Shown here in pieces: positions 43,326 through 51,846 of a stretch of DNA of 64,000 nucleotides. Both the position numbers and the translations under genes were made by a program. The number at the start of each line of letters is the position of its first letter. The first letter of the stretch is position 1. The DNA is taken from positions 1 to 64,000 of the forward strand of contig NZ_JANAVF010000013.1 in NCBI RefSeq assembly GCF_024213195.1, in the 5' to 3' direction. The stretch comes from Streptomyces sp. TBY4. Its GTDB lineage: Bacteria; Actinomycetota; Actinomycetes; Streptomycetales; Streptomycetaceae. Under the pieces are notes generated by a model, which was not told the DNA's origin, searched no databases, and saw only the letters and a program-made list of their open reading frames with translations.

Positions 43326-44027
43326 CTAGACCTCGACCAGGACCTGGTCCAGGGACTTGCGGGTCAGGTCCGGGACCTCGCAGTCGGGGGAGGGGTAGCC
43401 GACCGGGATGACCGCGAAGGCCTTCTCGTTCTCCGGGCGGTCCAGGACGTGGGAGAGGAAGCGCATCGGGCTCGGGGTGTGGATCAGGGCGGCCAGGCCC
43501 GAGAGGTGGAGGGCCGACAGGAGCATGCCGACCGCGATGCCGACCGACTCGTCGACGTAGTAGTGCTTGTGCTTCGTGCCGTCCTCGCCGAGCCAGTAGC
43601 GCTGCTGGAAGACCACGATCAGGGCCGGGGCGTCGGTGAGGTGGGTCTTCACGGCGTCCGTGCCGATGGGGCGCAGGGCCGCCAGCCACTCGTCGCCGAG
43701 GCGGCCGTCGTAGGAGAGCTGTTCCTCCTGCTCGGCGGCCGCGCGGATCTGCTCCCGCACGGCCGGGTCCTTGACGAGGACGAAGGTCCACGGCTGCTGG
43801 TGGGCGCCGGAGGGGGCGGTCGCCGCGCACGCGATGGCGTCCCTGACCACCTGCTCGGGCACCGGGTCGGGGGAGAAGTGGCGTACGGTCCTGCGGCCGT
43901 CCATCCGCGTGCGGAGTTCGGCGGCGCGTGCGAGGGACTCCTGCTCCGGCATCCGCTCGGGGCGGTAGGGGGCGGGGCGGTACGGCTGGCCGTGGATCGG
44001 GGTCCACTGCTGGGTATCGGGAGACAT
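43326..44027 (-). CDS. Nitroreductase family protein (FMN-dependent)
   Basis: 233 residues of the nitroreductase/iodotyrosine-deiodinase-like group. The FMN phosphate motif is RRTVRHFSPDPVP. CAATAPSGAHQQPWTFVLV is the characteristic second FMN segment. DESVGIAVGMLLSALHLSGLAAL and the FAVIPVGYPSP region are also typical. The ATG at 44027 (MSPDTQQW) was chosen as the first reasonable start; a shorter one at MPEQESL is possible. It diverges from the AAC(2')-like gene. The substrate is unknown. Confidence 0.9.
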   Translation of the reverse strand: MSPDTQQWTPIHGQPYRPAPYRPERMPEQESLARAAELRTRMDGRRTVRHFSPDPVPEQVVRDAIACAATAPSGAHQQPWTFVLVKDPAVREQIRAAAEQEEQLSYDGRLGDEWLAALRPIGTDAVKTHLTDAPALIVVFQQRYWLGEDGTKHKHYYVDESVGIAVGMLLSALHLSGLAALIHTPSPMRFLSHVLDRPENEKAFAVIPVGYPSPDCEVPDLTRKSLDQVLVEV

Positions 44028-44152
44028 GGGGCGAGTCTGCCGAGGCAATGGTCCAGACCGCCAGAGTCGTGTCGGCCCCATTCGGCCGGTGGGCGATATT
44101 TCATGTCCGGATATCGGAATGCCCGACCGCCGGAGCTTGGTACGGTCCCGGG

Positions 44153-44707
44153 ATGACCGGTGCCAGGGACAGTGGTGTGCGCACCGCGCACACGTCGGAA
44201 CTCACCGCGGGCGAACTGCGCGCGGTACGGAGCCTGCTCGACGCCGCCTTCGAGGGGGACTTCGGGGACGAGGACTTCGAGCACGCGCTCGGCGGGATGC
44301 ACGCGCTGGTGTACGAGGACGGGGAGCTCGTCGCGCACGGGAGCGTCGTGCAGCGCCGCGTGCTGCACGCGGGCCGGGCGCTGCGCACCGGGTACGTGGA
44401 GGCCGTGGCCGTACGGGGCGACCGGCGGCGCCGCGGGCTCGGCGGGCTGGTCATGGCCCGGCTGGAGGAGGTCGTCGCGCGGGCCTACGTGCTGGGCGCG
44501 CTGTCCGCCTCGGAGGCGGGGGCCGGGCTCTACCGGGCCCGCGGCTGGTCGGCGTGGGGCGGGGAGATCGGGGTGCTCGGGCCCGGCGGGCCGGAGCGGC
44601 TGCCCGAGGAGGAGGGGTCGACGTACGTGTGGACGCCGCCCGGCGGGGTCAGGCTGGACCCCGCCGGGCGGCTCGACTTCGACTGGCGCGAAGGCGACGT
44701 CCTCTAG
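44153..44707 (+). CDS. Aminoglycoside 2'-N-acetyltransferase-like protein (AAC(2')-I family)
   Basis: 184 residues, matching the AAC(2')-I family in length and in order of motifs: GDFGDEDFEHALGGMHALV, the strand LVAHGSVVQRRVLHAGRALR, the acetyl-CoA loop VEAVAVRGDRRRRGLGGLV, LGALSASEAGAGLYRARGW and the C-terminal DFDWREGDVL. The family acetylates the 2'-amine of aminoglycosides and is intrinsic in mycobacteria, so a housekeeping substrate is also possible. TACGGT at 44141-44146 ends six bases before the ATG and there is no ribosome site, so the mRNA may be leaderless. Its stop overlaps that of the phospholipase gene. Confidence 0.88.
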   Translation: MTGARDSGVRTAHTSELTAGELRAVRSLLDAAFEGDFGDEDFEHALGGMHALVYEDGELVAHGSVVQRRVLHAGRALRTGYVEAVAVRGDRRRRGLGGLVMARLEEVVARAYVLGALSASEAGAGLYRARGWSAWGGEIGVLGPGGPERLPEEEGSTYVWTPPGGVRLDPAGRLDFDWREGDVL

Positions 44708-46734
44708 CTGCCGCTGATGCTCGGGGCGCCCGTCTCGATGTGGCCCGTGTAGCGGCGCGACCAGGTGCCGTCGGAGTCCGCCAGGACCGTGAAGTCGTAC
44801 CAGCCGTTGTTGTAGGCCACGGCGTTGAAGAAGTCCTCGCGCGAGGAGTTCGCCGGGACCGTGTAGGTCCACGGGCCGTCCGCGCGGTAGGCGTTCGAGC
44901 GGATCGTGAAGGTGACCGGCGAGGCGGAGGAGTTGGTCAGCTTGAAGTAGAGCGCCGTCTTGCCGGTGCCCGGCTCCACCGCGAAGCGGGCCGCGGCCTC
45001 GATGGACTTCCCGGCCTTCGAGGCGTCGCCGATGAACCGCCGCAGGAAGCGGTTCGGCCCGTACATCGAGATGTCGTACTTGCCGGAGCCGCTGCCCGTG
45101 CCGATGTTGAAGTAGTCCGTGGAGGTGGCGCCGGCGTCCACCGTGTACTGCCAGGCGGCCGTGTCCCGGTACTGGTGCGGGTGGATCGAGAAGTGCGCCG
45201 CCTGCTTCGCCTCGGTGCCCGCGTTCGTCATCGAGAACCAGGCCAGGATCTTGCCGCCCGAACCGAACTCGAAGCGGTCCAGGTTCCCGTTGACCTGGTA
45301 CGGAAGGGCGCGCGCGGGCCGCGTCCCGGCCTCCTGGACCGGCTGCGCGTTGTCCTGCGGCACCGGGTTGGGGAGCGGGCCGCAGGTCGCCTGGCCGATG
45401 ACCTTGGCCGTGGAGGGCAGGCCGGCGGGAACCCCGTAGACCGGGTGCGCGAAGTCGAAGACGCCCGTCAGGTCGCCCGTGACCTTGCGGCGCCACGCGC
45501 TGATGTTCGGACAGGTGGCGGGGGTGCCGAGCGCGGCCGTCCACTTCTCCATGAAGCGCAGGACCGAGGTGTGGTCGAAGACCTCGGAGCTCACCCAGCC
45601 GCCGCGGGTCCACGGGGACATCACGATCATCGGGACGCGGAAGCCGAGTCCGATCGGGACGCCGTCGAGGTACTCGCCGGGGGTGCCGGGCGGGGCGACC
45701 GGCGGCGGGACGTGGTCGAAGAAGCCGTCGTTCTCGTCGTAGTTGAGGAAGAGGACGGTGGAGTCGAAGACCTCCGGGTCGGCCGAGAGCGCGCGGTAGA
45801 CGAGGTCCACGAAGTGCGCGCCGTCACCGGGCGGGGCGTACGGGTGTTCGGAGAAGGCCTCGTTCGCCACGACCCAGGAGACCTGGGGGAGGGTGCCGGC
45901 GACGACGTCCGCGCGGATCGCGGCCGCGATGTCGTCGGGGGTGGAACCGGTGACCTTGGGGACGGAACCCATGCCGCGGTCCCACAGGGGGTTGCCGGGG
46001 GCGGCGTCCGTGAATTTCTTGAAGTAGGCGAGCCCGTTGTCCCCGTAGTTGTCCTGGGCGTTCTGGTAGACCTTCCAGGTCATGCCGGCGCGCTGGAGGG
46101 CCTCCGCGTACGTCTCCCAGGTCAGCCCGGACTCGTCGCCGCCGTCCTTGCTGGAGGCGTCGATCTTGCCGCTCCACAGGAAGGTGCGGTTGGGGCCGGT
46201 CGCGCTCAGGGCGGAGCAGAAGTAGGCGTCGCAGACCGTGTAGTTGTCGGCGAGGCCGTAGTGGAACGGTATGTCGCTGCGGTCGAGGTAGCCCAGGGTG
46301 CGGGTGTTGCCGACGCCGGTGACGAAGTTGTCCATGCGGCCCTTGTTCCAGGCCGCGTGCTGCGAGGTCCAGCTGTGCGGGAGATCGCCGTTGCACTGGG
46401 CGAGGGTCTCGCCGTCGACGCCGCCCGCCGGCGGGGTGGAGCTGAGCTTCCACGGGTACTGGCGGCCGCCCCAGTTGGGCTGGTTGAACATGCCCCAGCC
46501 GCCCGGGATGTTGCCGGCCGCGCGGTCTCCGAAGCCGCGGACGCCCTTCAGCTTGCCGAAGTAGTGGTCGAAGCTGCGGTTCTCCTGCATCAGGATCACC
46601 ACGTGCTTCACGTCGGTGATCGTGCCCGACGCGGCGGCCGCGGCCGCCGAGGTCGGCGCGATCGCGGGCAGGGCCGCCCCTGCCATCAGCCCGGCGCCGA
46701 TCCCCACGAATCCTCTGCGGCTGATAGGTGTCAC
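44704..46734 (-). CDS. plcC: Secreted phosphocholine-specific phospholipase C (Tat substrate)
   Basis: 676 residues. A Tat signal begins SRRGFVGIGAGLMAGA and ends near Ala35. The catalytic phosphoesterase domain starts KHVVILMQENRSFDHYFG, the hallmark of the PLC/acid phosphatase superfamily, and includes DEND...FDHVPPP near residue 330. Two C-terminal domains of the phospholipase C_C type follow (about 480-676), with YTGHIETG at the end. It cleaves phosphatidylcholine or sphingomyelin outside the cell, releasing phosphate for growth. GTG 46734 has GGAGG upstream. PHO-box-like repeats lie at 46820-46848. Confidence 0.93.
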   Translation of the reverse strand: MTPISRRGFVGIGAGLMAGAALPAIAPTSAAAAAASGTITDVKHVVILMQENRSFDHYFGKLKGVRGFGDRAAGNIPGGWGMFNQPNWGGRQYPWKLSSTPPAGGVDGETLAQCNGDLPHSWTSQHAAWNKGRMDNFVTGVGNTRTLGYLDRSDIPFHYGLADNYTVCDAYFCSALSATGPNRTFLWSGKIDASSKDGGDESGLTWETYAEALQRAGMTWKVYQNAQDNYGDNGLAYFKKFTDAAPGNPLWDRGMGSVPKVTGSTPDDIAAAIRADVVAGTLPQVSWVVANEAFSEHPYAPPGDGAHFVDLVYRALSADPEVFDSTVLFLNYDENDGFFDHVPPPVAPPGTPGEYLDGVPIGLGFRVPMIVMSPWTRGGWVSSEVFDHTSVLRFMEKWTAALGTPATCPNISAWRRKVTGDLTGVFDFAHPVYGVPAGLPSTAKVIGQATCGPLPNPVPQDNAQPVQEAGTRPARALPYQVNGNLDRFEFGSGGKILAWFSMTNAGTEAKQAAHFSIHPHQYRDTAAWQYTVDAGATSTDYFNIGTGSGSGKYDISMYGPNRFLRRFIGDASKAGKSIEAAARFAVEPGTGKTALYFKLTNSSASPVTFTIRSNAYRADGPWTYTVPANSSREDFFNAVAYNNGWYDFTVLADSDGTWSRRYTGHIETGAPSISGS

Positions 46735-46819
46735 TGGCTGCTCGCCTCCAACTCAAGTGCCCCGCTGGCACATTGACGGCAAGAGTGGCGGCAGCCGCGC
46801 CAAAGGTCTACATCCGTGC

Positions 46820-46848
46820 GGTAAGAAGTCGGTGAACATCCGGGTGGC
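46820..46848 (-). promoter_or_regulatory. PHO-box-like direct repeats upstream of phospholipase C
   Basis: On the minus strand three repeats are spaced exactly 11 bases apart: GCCACCC (46848-46842), GTTCACC (46837-46831) and TCTTACC (46826-46820). PhoP sites in Streptomyces are direct repeats of GTTCACC-type units with 11-base spacing. The middle unit is perfect and the flanks are degenerate. The site is about 90 bases before the gene start, so PhoP control is likely. Confidence 0.65.
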
Positions 46849-46853
46849 CGGAA

Positions 46854-47894
46854 TCAGTCCCCGAGGCGGACGAGCATTTTGCCCAGATTCTCCCCGCGCA
46901 GCATGCCCAGGAAGGCCTCCACCGTGCGGTCGATCCCCTGCACAACCGTGGTGTCGGTGCCCACGCGGCCACTGCGCAGATGGGGGACCAGGAACTCCTC
47001 CAACTCCTCCTGCAGATTGGTGTGATTCCGAACCAATACCCCTTCCAGGCGCAGCGATTTGTGTACGACCTCGAAGAGGTTGCGGGGTGCGGCCGGCGAG
47101 CGGTCCCCGTTGTACGTCGAGATCGCGCCGACCCAGGCGATCCGCCCGTACTCGCGCAGACTCCCGAGCGCGCCCTCCAGGTGGTCCCCGCCCACGTTGT
47201 CCACGTACACGTCGATGCCCTCGGGGGCGGCCTTCGCGAGCTGCTCGCCGACCGGCCCGTCGTGGTAGTCGAAGGCGGCGTCGAATCCGAGCCGCTCCGT
47301 GAGGTGGCGGACCTTCGCCGCCGATCCGGCGCTGCCGATGATCCGGCGGGCGCCGAGCAGCCGGGCGATGTGGCCGGTCGCGGTGCCGACCCCGCCGGCC
47401 GCGGCCGACACGAAGAGGTCCTCGCCCGCGCGCAGCGCGGCCGTCCGGGTCAGGGCGGCGTACGCGGTGAGGCCGGTGCCGCCCAGGATGGAGAGGTGGG
47501 CCTCCAGCGGGACGCCCGGGTACCCGCGCAGCTTGCGGGCGCCGTCCGCGCCGAGGGTGACGAGGGCGTGCGTACGCCAGCCCTCGCGGTGGAAGACCAG
47601 GTCGCCCTCGCGCAGCCCCGGATCGCGGGAGGCGAGCACCCGGCCGACCGAGCGGCCCTCCAGCGGGGTGTTCAGCTCGAAGCCGCCCTCGCCGCCGTCC
47701 ATCATTCCGCGGTGGTACGGGTCCACGGAGAGCAGCAGGTTCTCCACGAGGGCGGTGCCGGGCCCCGGCTCGGGAAGAGGCGTCCGCACGAGGGCGAAGT
47801 CGGAGGCGTCGGGGAAGCCGGCGGGGCGGGCGATCTGGTGGACGGCGTATGCGGTGTTCGCGGTGCTTGCAGTGCTCGCGGTGTTCGTGGTCAT
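46854..47894 (-). CDS. NADP-dependent medium-chain oxidoreductase (alkenal/one reductase, CurA-like)
   Basis: 346 residues of the zinc-free MDR group that includes leukotriene B4 dehydrogenase and curcumin reductase. Features are SVDPYHRGMM near residue 62, GGTGLTAYAALTRTAAL, the nucleotide motif VSAAAGGVGTATGHIARLLG, and VDVYVDNVGGDHLEGAL. It probably reduces activated double bonds with NADPH. ATG 47894 was chosen; the first 15 residues are a Thr/Asn/Ala/Ser repeat. It diverges from the LysR gene across 101 bases that contain a LysR-type palindrome, so that regulator probably controls it. Confidence 0.9.
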   Translation of the reverse strand: MTTNTASTASTANTAYAVHQIARPAGFPDASDFALVRTPLPEPGPGTALVENLLLSVDPYHRGMMDGGEGGFELNTPLEGRSVGRVLASRDPGLREGDLVFHREGWRTHALVTLGADGARKLRGYPGVPLEAHLSILGGTGLTAYAALTRTAALRAGEDLFVSAAAGGVGTATGHIARLLGARRIIGSAGSAAKVRHLTERLGFDAAFDYHDGPVGEQLAKAAPEGIDVYVDNVGGDHLEGALGSLREYGRIAWVGAISTYNGDRSPAAPRNLFEVVHKSLRLEGVLVRNHTNLQEELEEFLVPHLRSGRVGTDTTVVQGIDRTVEAFLGMLRGENLGKMLVRLGD

Positions 47895-47938
47895 GGCGCC
47901 GACGCTAGGAGGCAATCCCGGGCCCGGGCAGGGGGTAG

Positions 47939-47967
47939 CGTTCATGGATGCCGCCGTTCCATGAACG
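47939..47967. promoter_or_regulatory. LysR-type operator, perfect 10-bp inverted repeat
   Basis: CGTTCATGGA-N9-TCCATGAACG lies between the divergent oxidoreductase and LysR genes, ending 28 bases before the LysR start. The arms match perfectly and contain the T-N11-A core expected for LysR proteins. Confidence 0.8.
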
Positions 47968-47995
47968 GCGCTCATACGACCAGGTGGGAGCGGGT

Positions 47996-48880
47996 ATGGC
48001 CGAGCTGATGCCGCAGGAACTGCGGGTCCTGGTGGCGGTCGCCGAGACCGGCGGCTTCTCCGCCGCGGCCGGGGCGCTCGGCCTCACCCAGTCGGCCGTA
48101 TCGCACTCGGTGCGCGGCAGCGAGGCCAAGCTCGGTGCGGTCCTCTTCGAGCGCGGCCGCGGCGGCGCCTCGCCCACCCCGGCGGGGGAGCGGGCCGTCG
48201 GCCACGCCCGCCGGATCCTGCGGCTGTACGAGGTGATGGGCGCGGAGGTGCGCGGCGCGGGCCGGGCGGCCCAGGGAGCGGACCCGCTGGACGGCGTGCT
48301 CCGCATCGCCGCCTTCCGCAGCGCGGCCCTGCACCTGCTGCCGCCCGCCCTCGAACGGCTCACCGCCCGCCACCCCGGCATCCGCCCCGAGGTCCGGGTG
48401 GTCCGCGAGATCGGCGCCGGCACGGCCGGGGAGGTCGCCGCCGGGCGCGCGGACCTCGGCATCGCCACCCTGGGCGCCGCGCAGGACGTACCGCCCGGCC
48501 TGCTGACCGGGGTGCTCGTGGAGGAGGCGTACTCCCTGGTGCACCCGGCCGGGCATCCCGACCCCAAGGCGCTGCCCCTGATGGACTGGGACGAGAACTG
48601 CGGCTCCTACACGCGTGCCTGGTGGCGGGCGCAGGACTGGATCCCCCGGGCGACCGTCAAGGCCGAGGACGACGCGATGGTGCTGACCATGGTCGGCCGC
48701 GGGCTCGGCATGGCGATCATGCCCGAGCTGTCCCTCCGGGAGGCGACCGCGGCCGTGGACGTCACCGGTCTGGGCCCCGAGGGGCCGGTGAGGCACGTGG
48801 GGTACGTCACCACACCGGAATCTGCGGGCACCCTCGCCGTCAGGGCTCTGATCAGGGAACTTCGCTCCCGGGCGGGCTGA
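47996..48880 (+). CDS. LysR family transcriptional regulator
   Basis: 294 residues. The N-terminal winged helix-turn-helix is ELRVLVAVAETGGFSAAAGALGLTQSAVSHSVRGSEAKLGAVLFER. A type-2 periplasmic-binding-like effector domain follows (about 95-294). ATG 47996 has GTGGGAG upstream. It faces away from the oxidoreductase gene it probably regulates. The effector is unknown. Confidence 0.92.
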   Translation: MAELMPQELRVLVAVAETGGFSAAAGALGLTQSAVSHSVRGSEAKLGAVLFERGRGGASPTPAGERAVGHARRILRLYEVMGAEVRGAGRAAQGADPLDGVLRIAAFRSAALHLLPPALERLTARHPGIRPEVRVVREIGAGTAGEVAAGRADLGIATLGAAQDVPPGLLTGVLVEEAYSLVHPAGHPDPKALPLMDWDENCGSYTRAWWRAQDWIPRATVKAEDDAMVLTMVGRGLGMAIMPELSLREATAAVDVTGLGPEGPVRHVGYVTTPESAGTLAVRALIRELRSRAG

Positions 48881-49140
48881 AAACGGAGCCCGCTGAGCGA
48901 CCTTTCCGGGGGTTTCGCGTCTCAGATAGTAGGAAGTCCGAGTAATTGCGGAGACATACAGCGGGAGCTGGCCTACGTTGTAGAAGCCGAACGTCTCGCC
49001 GATCCGGCGAATGGCGGTCGAGAGCGCGCGCCCCATGGCAGGCAACCCCTGCCGCGCACCGCTCCCCGCCTCTTCCGGCGCCTTGAAGGAACCCCTCATC
49101 CGCGGCCCCGCCGCGCCGTGATCTCAAGGAGTCGATCACC

Positions 49141-49278
49141 ATGACGCACACCTCCCCCTCCGCCCCCGCCCGCCGCGTCCGCCGCTCCGCGTCCGCCGAC
49201 ACGGACCGCAAGAACGCCGCCGCCGCCCTGCAGCGCGCGCTGGACCGCCGCGACAACGGCGGCTCGACCGGCCACTGA
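49141..49278 (+). CDS. Small basic protein (45 residues)
   Basis: A short frame with AAGGAG nine bases before its ATG. It encodes MTHTSPSAPARRVRRSAS and then an Ala/Arg-rich helix with KNAAAALQRALDRR and a GGSTGH tail. Third codon positions are almost all G or C, which supports coding. It is basic and soluble, of unknown function. The 260 bases before it (48881-49140) hold no other gene but several possible hairpins and a locally AT-richer stretch (about 48920-49000) likely to be its promoter or leader. It is followed by leuB and may share regulation. Confidence 0.65.
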   Translation: MTHTSPSAPARRVRRSASADTDRKNAAAALQRALDRRDNGGSTGH

Positions 49279-49338
49279 CCGGCCGCCGGCCGACGACTGG
49301 CCGGCCTCTGACCTGCCGCTGAGCGTTCCCCGGCCCGA

Positions 49339-49373
49339 GACATATTGCGTCCACATGGTGGACGCAATATGTC
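49339..49373. promoter_or_regulatory. Perfect 16-bp inverted repeat at the leuB promoter
   Basis: GACATATTGCGTCCAC-ATG-GTGGACGCAATATGTC is a perfect palindrome 31 bases before the leuB start. CAATAT inside the right arm could be the -10 box, so a bound protein would block transcription. An NdgR/AreB-type (IclR) regulator of leucine genes is a candidate, by inference only. Confidence 0.8.
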
Positions 49374-49404
49374 TGAGGGATGGGACAAGGAGTACGGTTC
49401 CACC

Positions 49405-50445
49405 ATGTCGACCAGCATCAATCTCGCAGTGATCCCCGGTGATGGCATCGGCCAGGAAGTCGTGGCTCAGGGCCTCAAGGTCCTTACCGCGGTCCTGCCC
49501 CAGGATGTGAAGCTGGAGACCAAGGAATACGACCTCGGCGCCCAGCGCTGGCACCGCACCGGTGAAACCCTCCCGGACGCGGAGCTCGAAGCCCTCAAGC
49601 ACCACGACGCGATCCTGCTGGGCGCCATCGGCGACCCCTCGGTCCCGTCGGGCGTCCTGGAGCGCGGTCTGCTGCTGAAGCTCCGCTTCGCCTTCGACCA
49701 CTTCATCAACCTGCGCCCCTCGAAGCTCTTCCCCAACACGGCCACCCCGCTCGCCGGCCGCCCGGAGATCGACTTCGTCGTGGTCCGCGAGGGCACCGAA
49801 GGCCCGTACACCGGCAACGGCGGCAGCCTGCGCACCGGCACCCCGGCCGAGGTGGCCACCGAGGTCAGCCTCAACACGGCCTACGGCGTCGAGCGCGTGG
49901 TCCGTGACGCGTACGAGCGCGCCAACGGCCGCCCGCGCAAGAAGCTGACGCTGGTCCACAAGAACAACGTCCTCGTCTACGCCGGTCACCTGTGGAAGAA
50001 CATCTTCGACAAGGTCGGCCAGGAGTACCCCGAGGTCACCACCGACTACCTGCACGTCGACGCCGCGACGATCTTCTTCGTCACCCAGCCGGAGCGCTTC
50101 GACGTCATCGTCACGGACAACCTCTTCGGTGACATCCTCACCGACCTGGCCGCCGCCGTGACCGGTGGAATCGGCCTGGCCGCCTCGGGCAACATCAACC
50201 CGACCGGCGCCTTCCCGTCCATGTTCGAGCCCGTCCACGGCTCCGCCCCGGACATCGCCGGCACCGGCAAGGCCGACCCGACCGCGACGATCCTCTCGGT
50301 CGCCCTCCTGCTGCGCCACCTCGGCTACGAGGAGCAGGCCGCCCGCATCGAGGAGGCGGTCTCCGCCGACCTGGCCGAGCGCGACGGCACCTTCCGCTCC
50401 ACCGACGCGATCGGCGACGCCCTCGCCGCTCGAGTAGCCGGCTGA
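49405..50445 (+). CDS. leuB: 3-isopropylmalate dehydrogenase
   Basis: 346 residues, the short actinobacterial form. It oxidises and decarboxylates 3-isopropylmalate in leucine synthesis using NAD. Motifs include NLAVIPGDGIGQEVV at the start, VVREGTEGPYTGNGG, VHKNNVLVYAGHLW, the metal site DVIVTDNLFGDILTDLAAAV and EPVHGSAPDIAGTGKADP. ATG 49405 (MSTSINLAV) has AAGGAG upstream. It ends at a terminator, so it is monocistronic. Confidence 0.97.
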   Translation: MSTSINLAVIPGDGIGQEVVAQGLKVLTAVLPQDVKLETKEYDLGAQRWHRTGETLPDAELEALKHHDAILLGAIGDPSVPSGVLERGLLLKLRFAFDHFINLRPSKLFPNTATPLAGRPEIDFVVVREGTEGPYTGNGGSLRTGTPAEVATEVSLNTAYGVERVVRDAYERANGRPRKKLTLVHKNNVLVYAGHLWKNIFDKVGQEYPEVTTDYLHVDAATIFFVTQPERFDVIVTDNLFGDILTDLAAAVTGGIGLAASGNINPTGAFPSMFEPVHGSAPDIAGTGKADPTATILSVALLLRHLGYEEQAARIEEAVSADLAERDGTFRSTDAIGDALAARVAG

Positions 50446-50466
50446 CCCGGTAGCCCCACCTCCAGG

Positions 50467-50504
50467 AAGCCGCCGGGTCGCGACCATCGCACCCGGCGGC
50501 TTTT
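50467..50504 (+). terminator. Terminator after leuB
   Basis: AAGCCGCCGGGT pairs with ACCCGGCGGCTT around a 12-base loop, and the stem runs into TTTT. It lies 21 bases after the leuB stop. Confidence 0.88.
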
Positions 50505-50676
50505 CCTGTGCGGCCCCGGGTGCCACCATCTCCTCTGGGCCGCACACACCCCGTTTCACCGAAGCCTCCTCCCGCGCGATAATCGAACGCGAGGCCGCGG
50601 ACTACGGGGAAGCTCGGACGTCCTAGTACGCCGTGAGCGCGGTCCGCCATACACAACCGGTGAAGGACAAGCACTC

Positions 50677-51765
50677 ATGACGACGACGCCCACGATCGAG
50701 CTGAAGCCCTCCTCGACCCCCCTGTCCGCCGCGGAGCGCGAGGCGATCCTGGCGAGCCCCGGCTTCGGCCGCCACTTCACCGACCACATGGTCACGGTCA
50801 AGTGGACCGAGGGCCGCGGCTGGCACGACGCCGAGCTGGTCCCGTACGCGCCGCTGTCGATGGACCCGGCGAACATGACCCTGCACTACGCGCAGACGAT
50901 CTTCGAGGGGCTCAAGGCCTACAAGCAGCCCGACGGCACCGTCGCCACCTTCCGCCCGCAGGCCAACGCCGAGCGCTTCCAGGCCTCCGCCCGCCGCATG
51001 GCGATGCCGGAGCTGCCGACCGAGCTGTTCATCGACGCCTGCGACGCGCTGATCAAGCAGGACCGCGCCTGGGTGCCGGACTCCGGCGAGGCCTCGCTCT
51101 ACCTGCGGCCCTTCATGTTCGCCACCGAGGTCGGCCTCGGCGTCCGCCCGGCCAACGAGTTCCTCTTCATCGTCATCGCCTCCCCGGCCGGCGCGTACTT
51201 CCCCGGCGGCGTCAAGCCCGTCTCCGTCTGGCTCTCCGAGGAGTACGTCCGCGCCGCCAAGGGCGGCACCGGCGCCGCCAAGACCGGCGGCAACTACGCG
51301 GCTTCGCTCGTCGCGCAGGCCCAGGCCGCCGAGCACGGCTGCGACCAGGTGGTCTGGCTCGACGCCGTCGAGCACCGCTGGATCGAGGAGATGGGCGGGA
51401 TGAACCTGTACTTCGTGTACGGCGACCGCATCGTCACCCCCGAGCTCACCGGCTCGCTCCTCCCCGGCATCACCCGCGACTCCCTCCTCACCATCGCCCG
51501 CGACCTCGGCTACACCGCCGAGGAGGGCCGCATCACCACCGAGGACTGGAAGCGCGACAACGAGAACGGCACCCTGACCGAGGTCTTCGCCTGCGGTACG
51601 GCCGCCGTGATCACCCCGGTCGGCTCCGTCAAGTCGGAGCGCGCGAACTGGACCCAGGGCAACGGCGAGCCCGGCGAGGTCACCATGAAGCTCCGCAAGG
51701 CCCTCCTGGAGCTCCAGACCGGCCACACCGCCGACACCCACGGCTGGATGCACCAGCTCGGCTAG
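50677..51765 (+). CDS. ilvE: Branched-chain amino acid aminotransferase
   Basis: 362-residue class IV PLP enzyme that makes Leu, Ile and Val from their 2-oxoacids with glutamate. Lys202 in GAAKTGGNYAAS binds PLP. LHYAQTIFEGLKAY, LYLRPFMFATE and EMGGMNLYFVYGDRIVTPEL are family motifs. GAAGGA precedes ATG 50677. The 172 bases between the leuB terminator and the start hold presumed promoter sequence only. It ends at a strong hairpin. Confidence 0.97.
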   Translation: MTTTPTIELKPSSTPLSAAEREAILASPGFGRHFTDHMVTVKWTEGRGWHDAELVPYAPLSMDPANMTLHYAQTIFEGLKAYKQPDGTVATFRPQANAERFQASARRMAMPELPTELFIDACDALIKQDRAWVPDSGEASLYLRPFMFATEVGLGVRPANEFLFIVIASPAGAYFPGGVKPVSVWLSEEYVRAAKGGTGAAKTGGNYAASLVAQAQAAEHGCDQVVWLDAVEHRWIEEMGGMNLYFVYGDRIVTPELTGSLLPGITRDSLLTIARDLGYTAEEGRITTEDWKRDNENGTLTEVFACGTAAVITPVGSVKSERANWTQGNGEPGEVTMKLRKALLELQTGHTADTHGWMHQLG

Positions 51766-51785
51766 TCGGCCCCGCCCCGAACCGC

Positions 51786-51822
51786 CCGAAGGCCCCCCGC
51801 GCAGTGCACGGGGGGCCTTCGG
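51786..51822. terminator. Terminator hairpin after ilvE
   Basis: CCGAAGGCCCCCCG and CGGGGGGCCTTCGG form a perfect 14-bp stem with a nine-base loop, between ilvE and the opposing small gene. Confidence 0.88.
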
Positions 51823-51846
51823 TGTGTGAGGGGGCAGGGGGCGTGG

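Noticed and set aside
47972..49099. Antisense frame spanning the LysR gene and reaching into 48.9-49.1 kb
   Set aside because: The stretch outside LysR reads like ordinary protein, but it has no ribosome site or stop of its own and depends on the LysR shadow frame.
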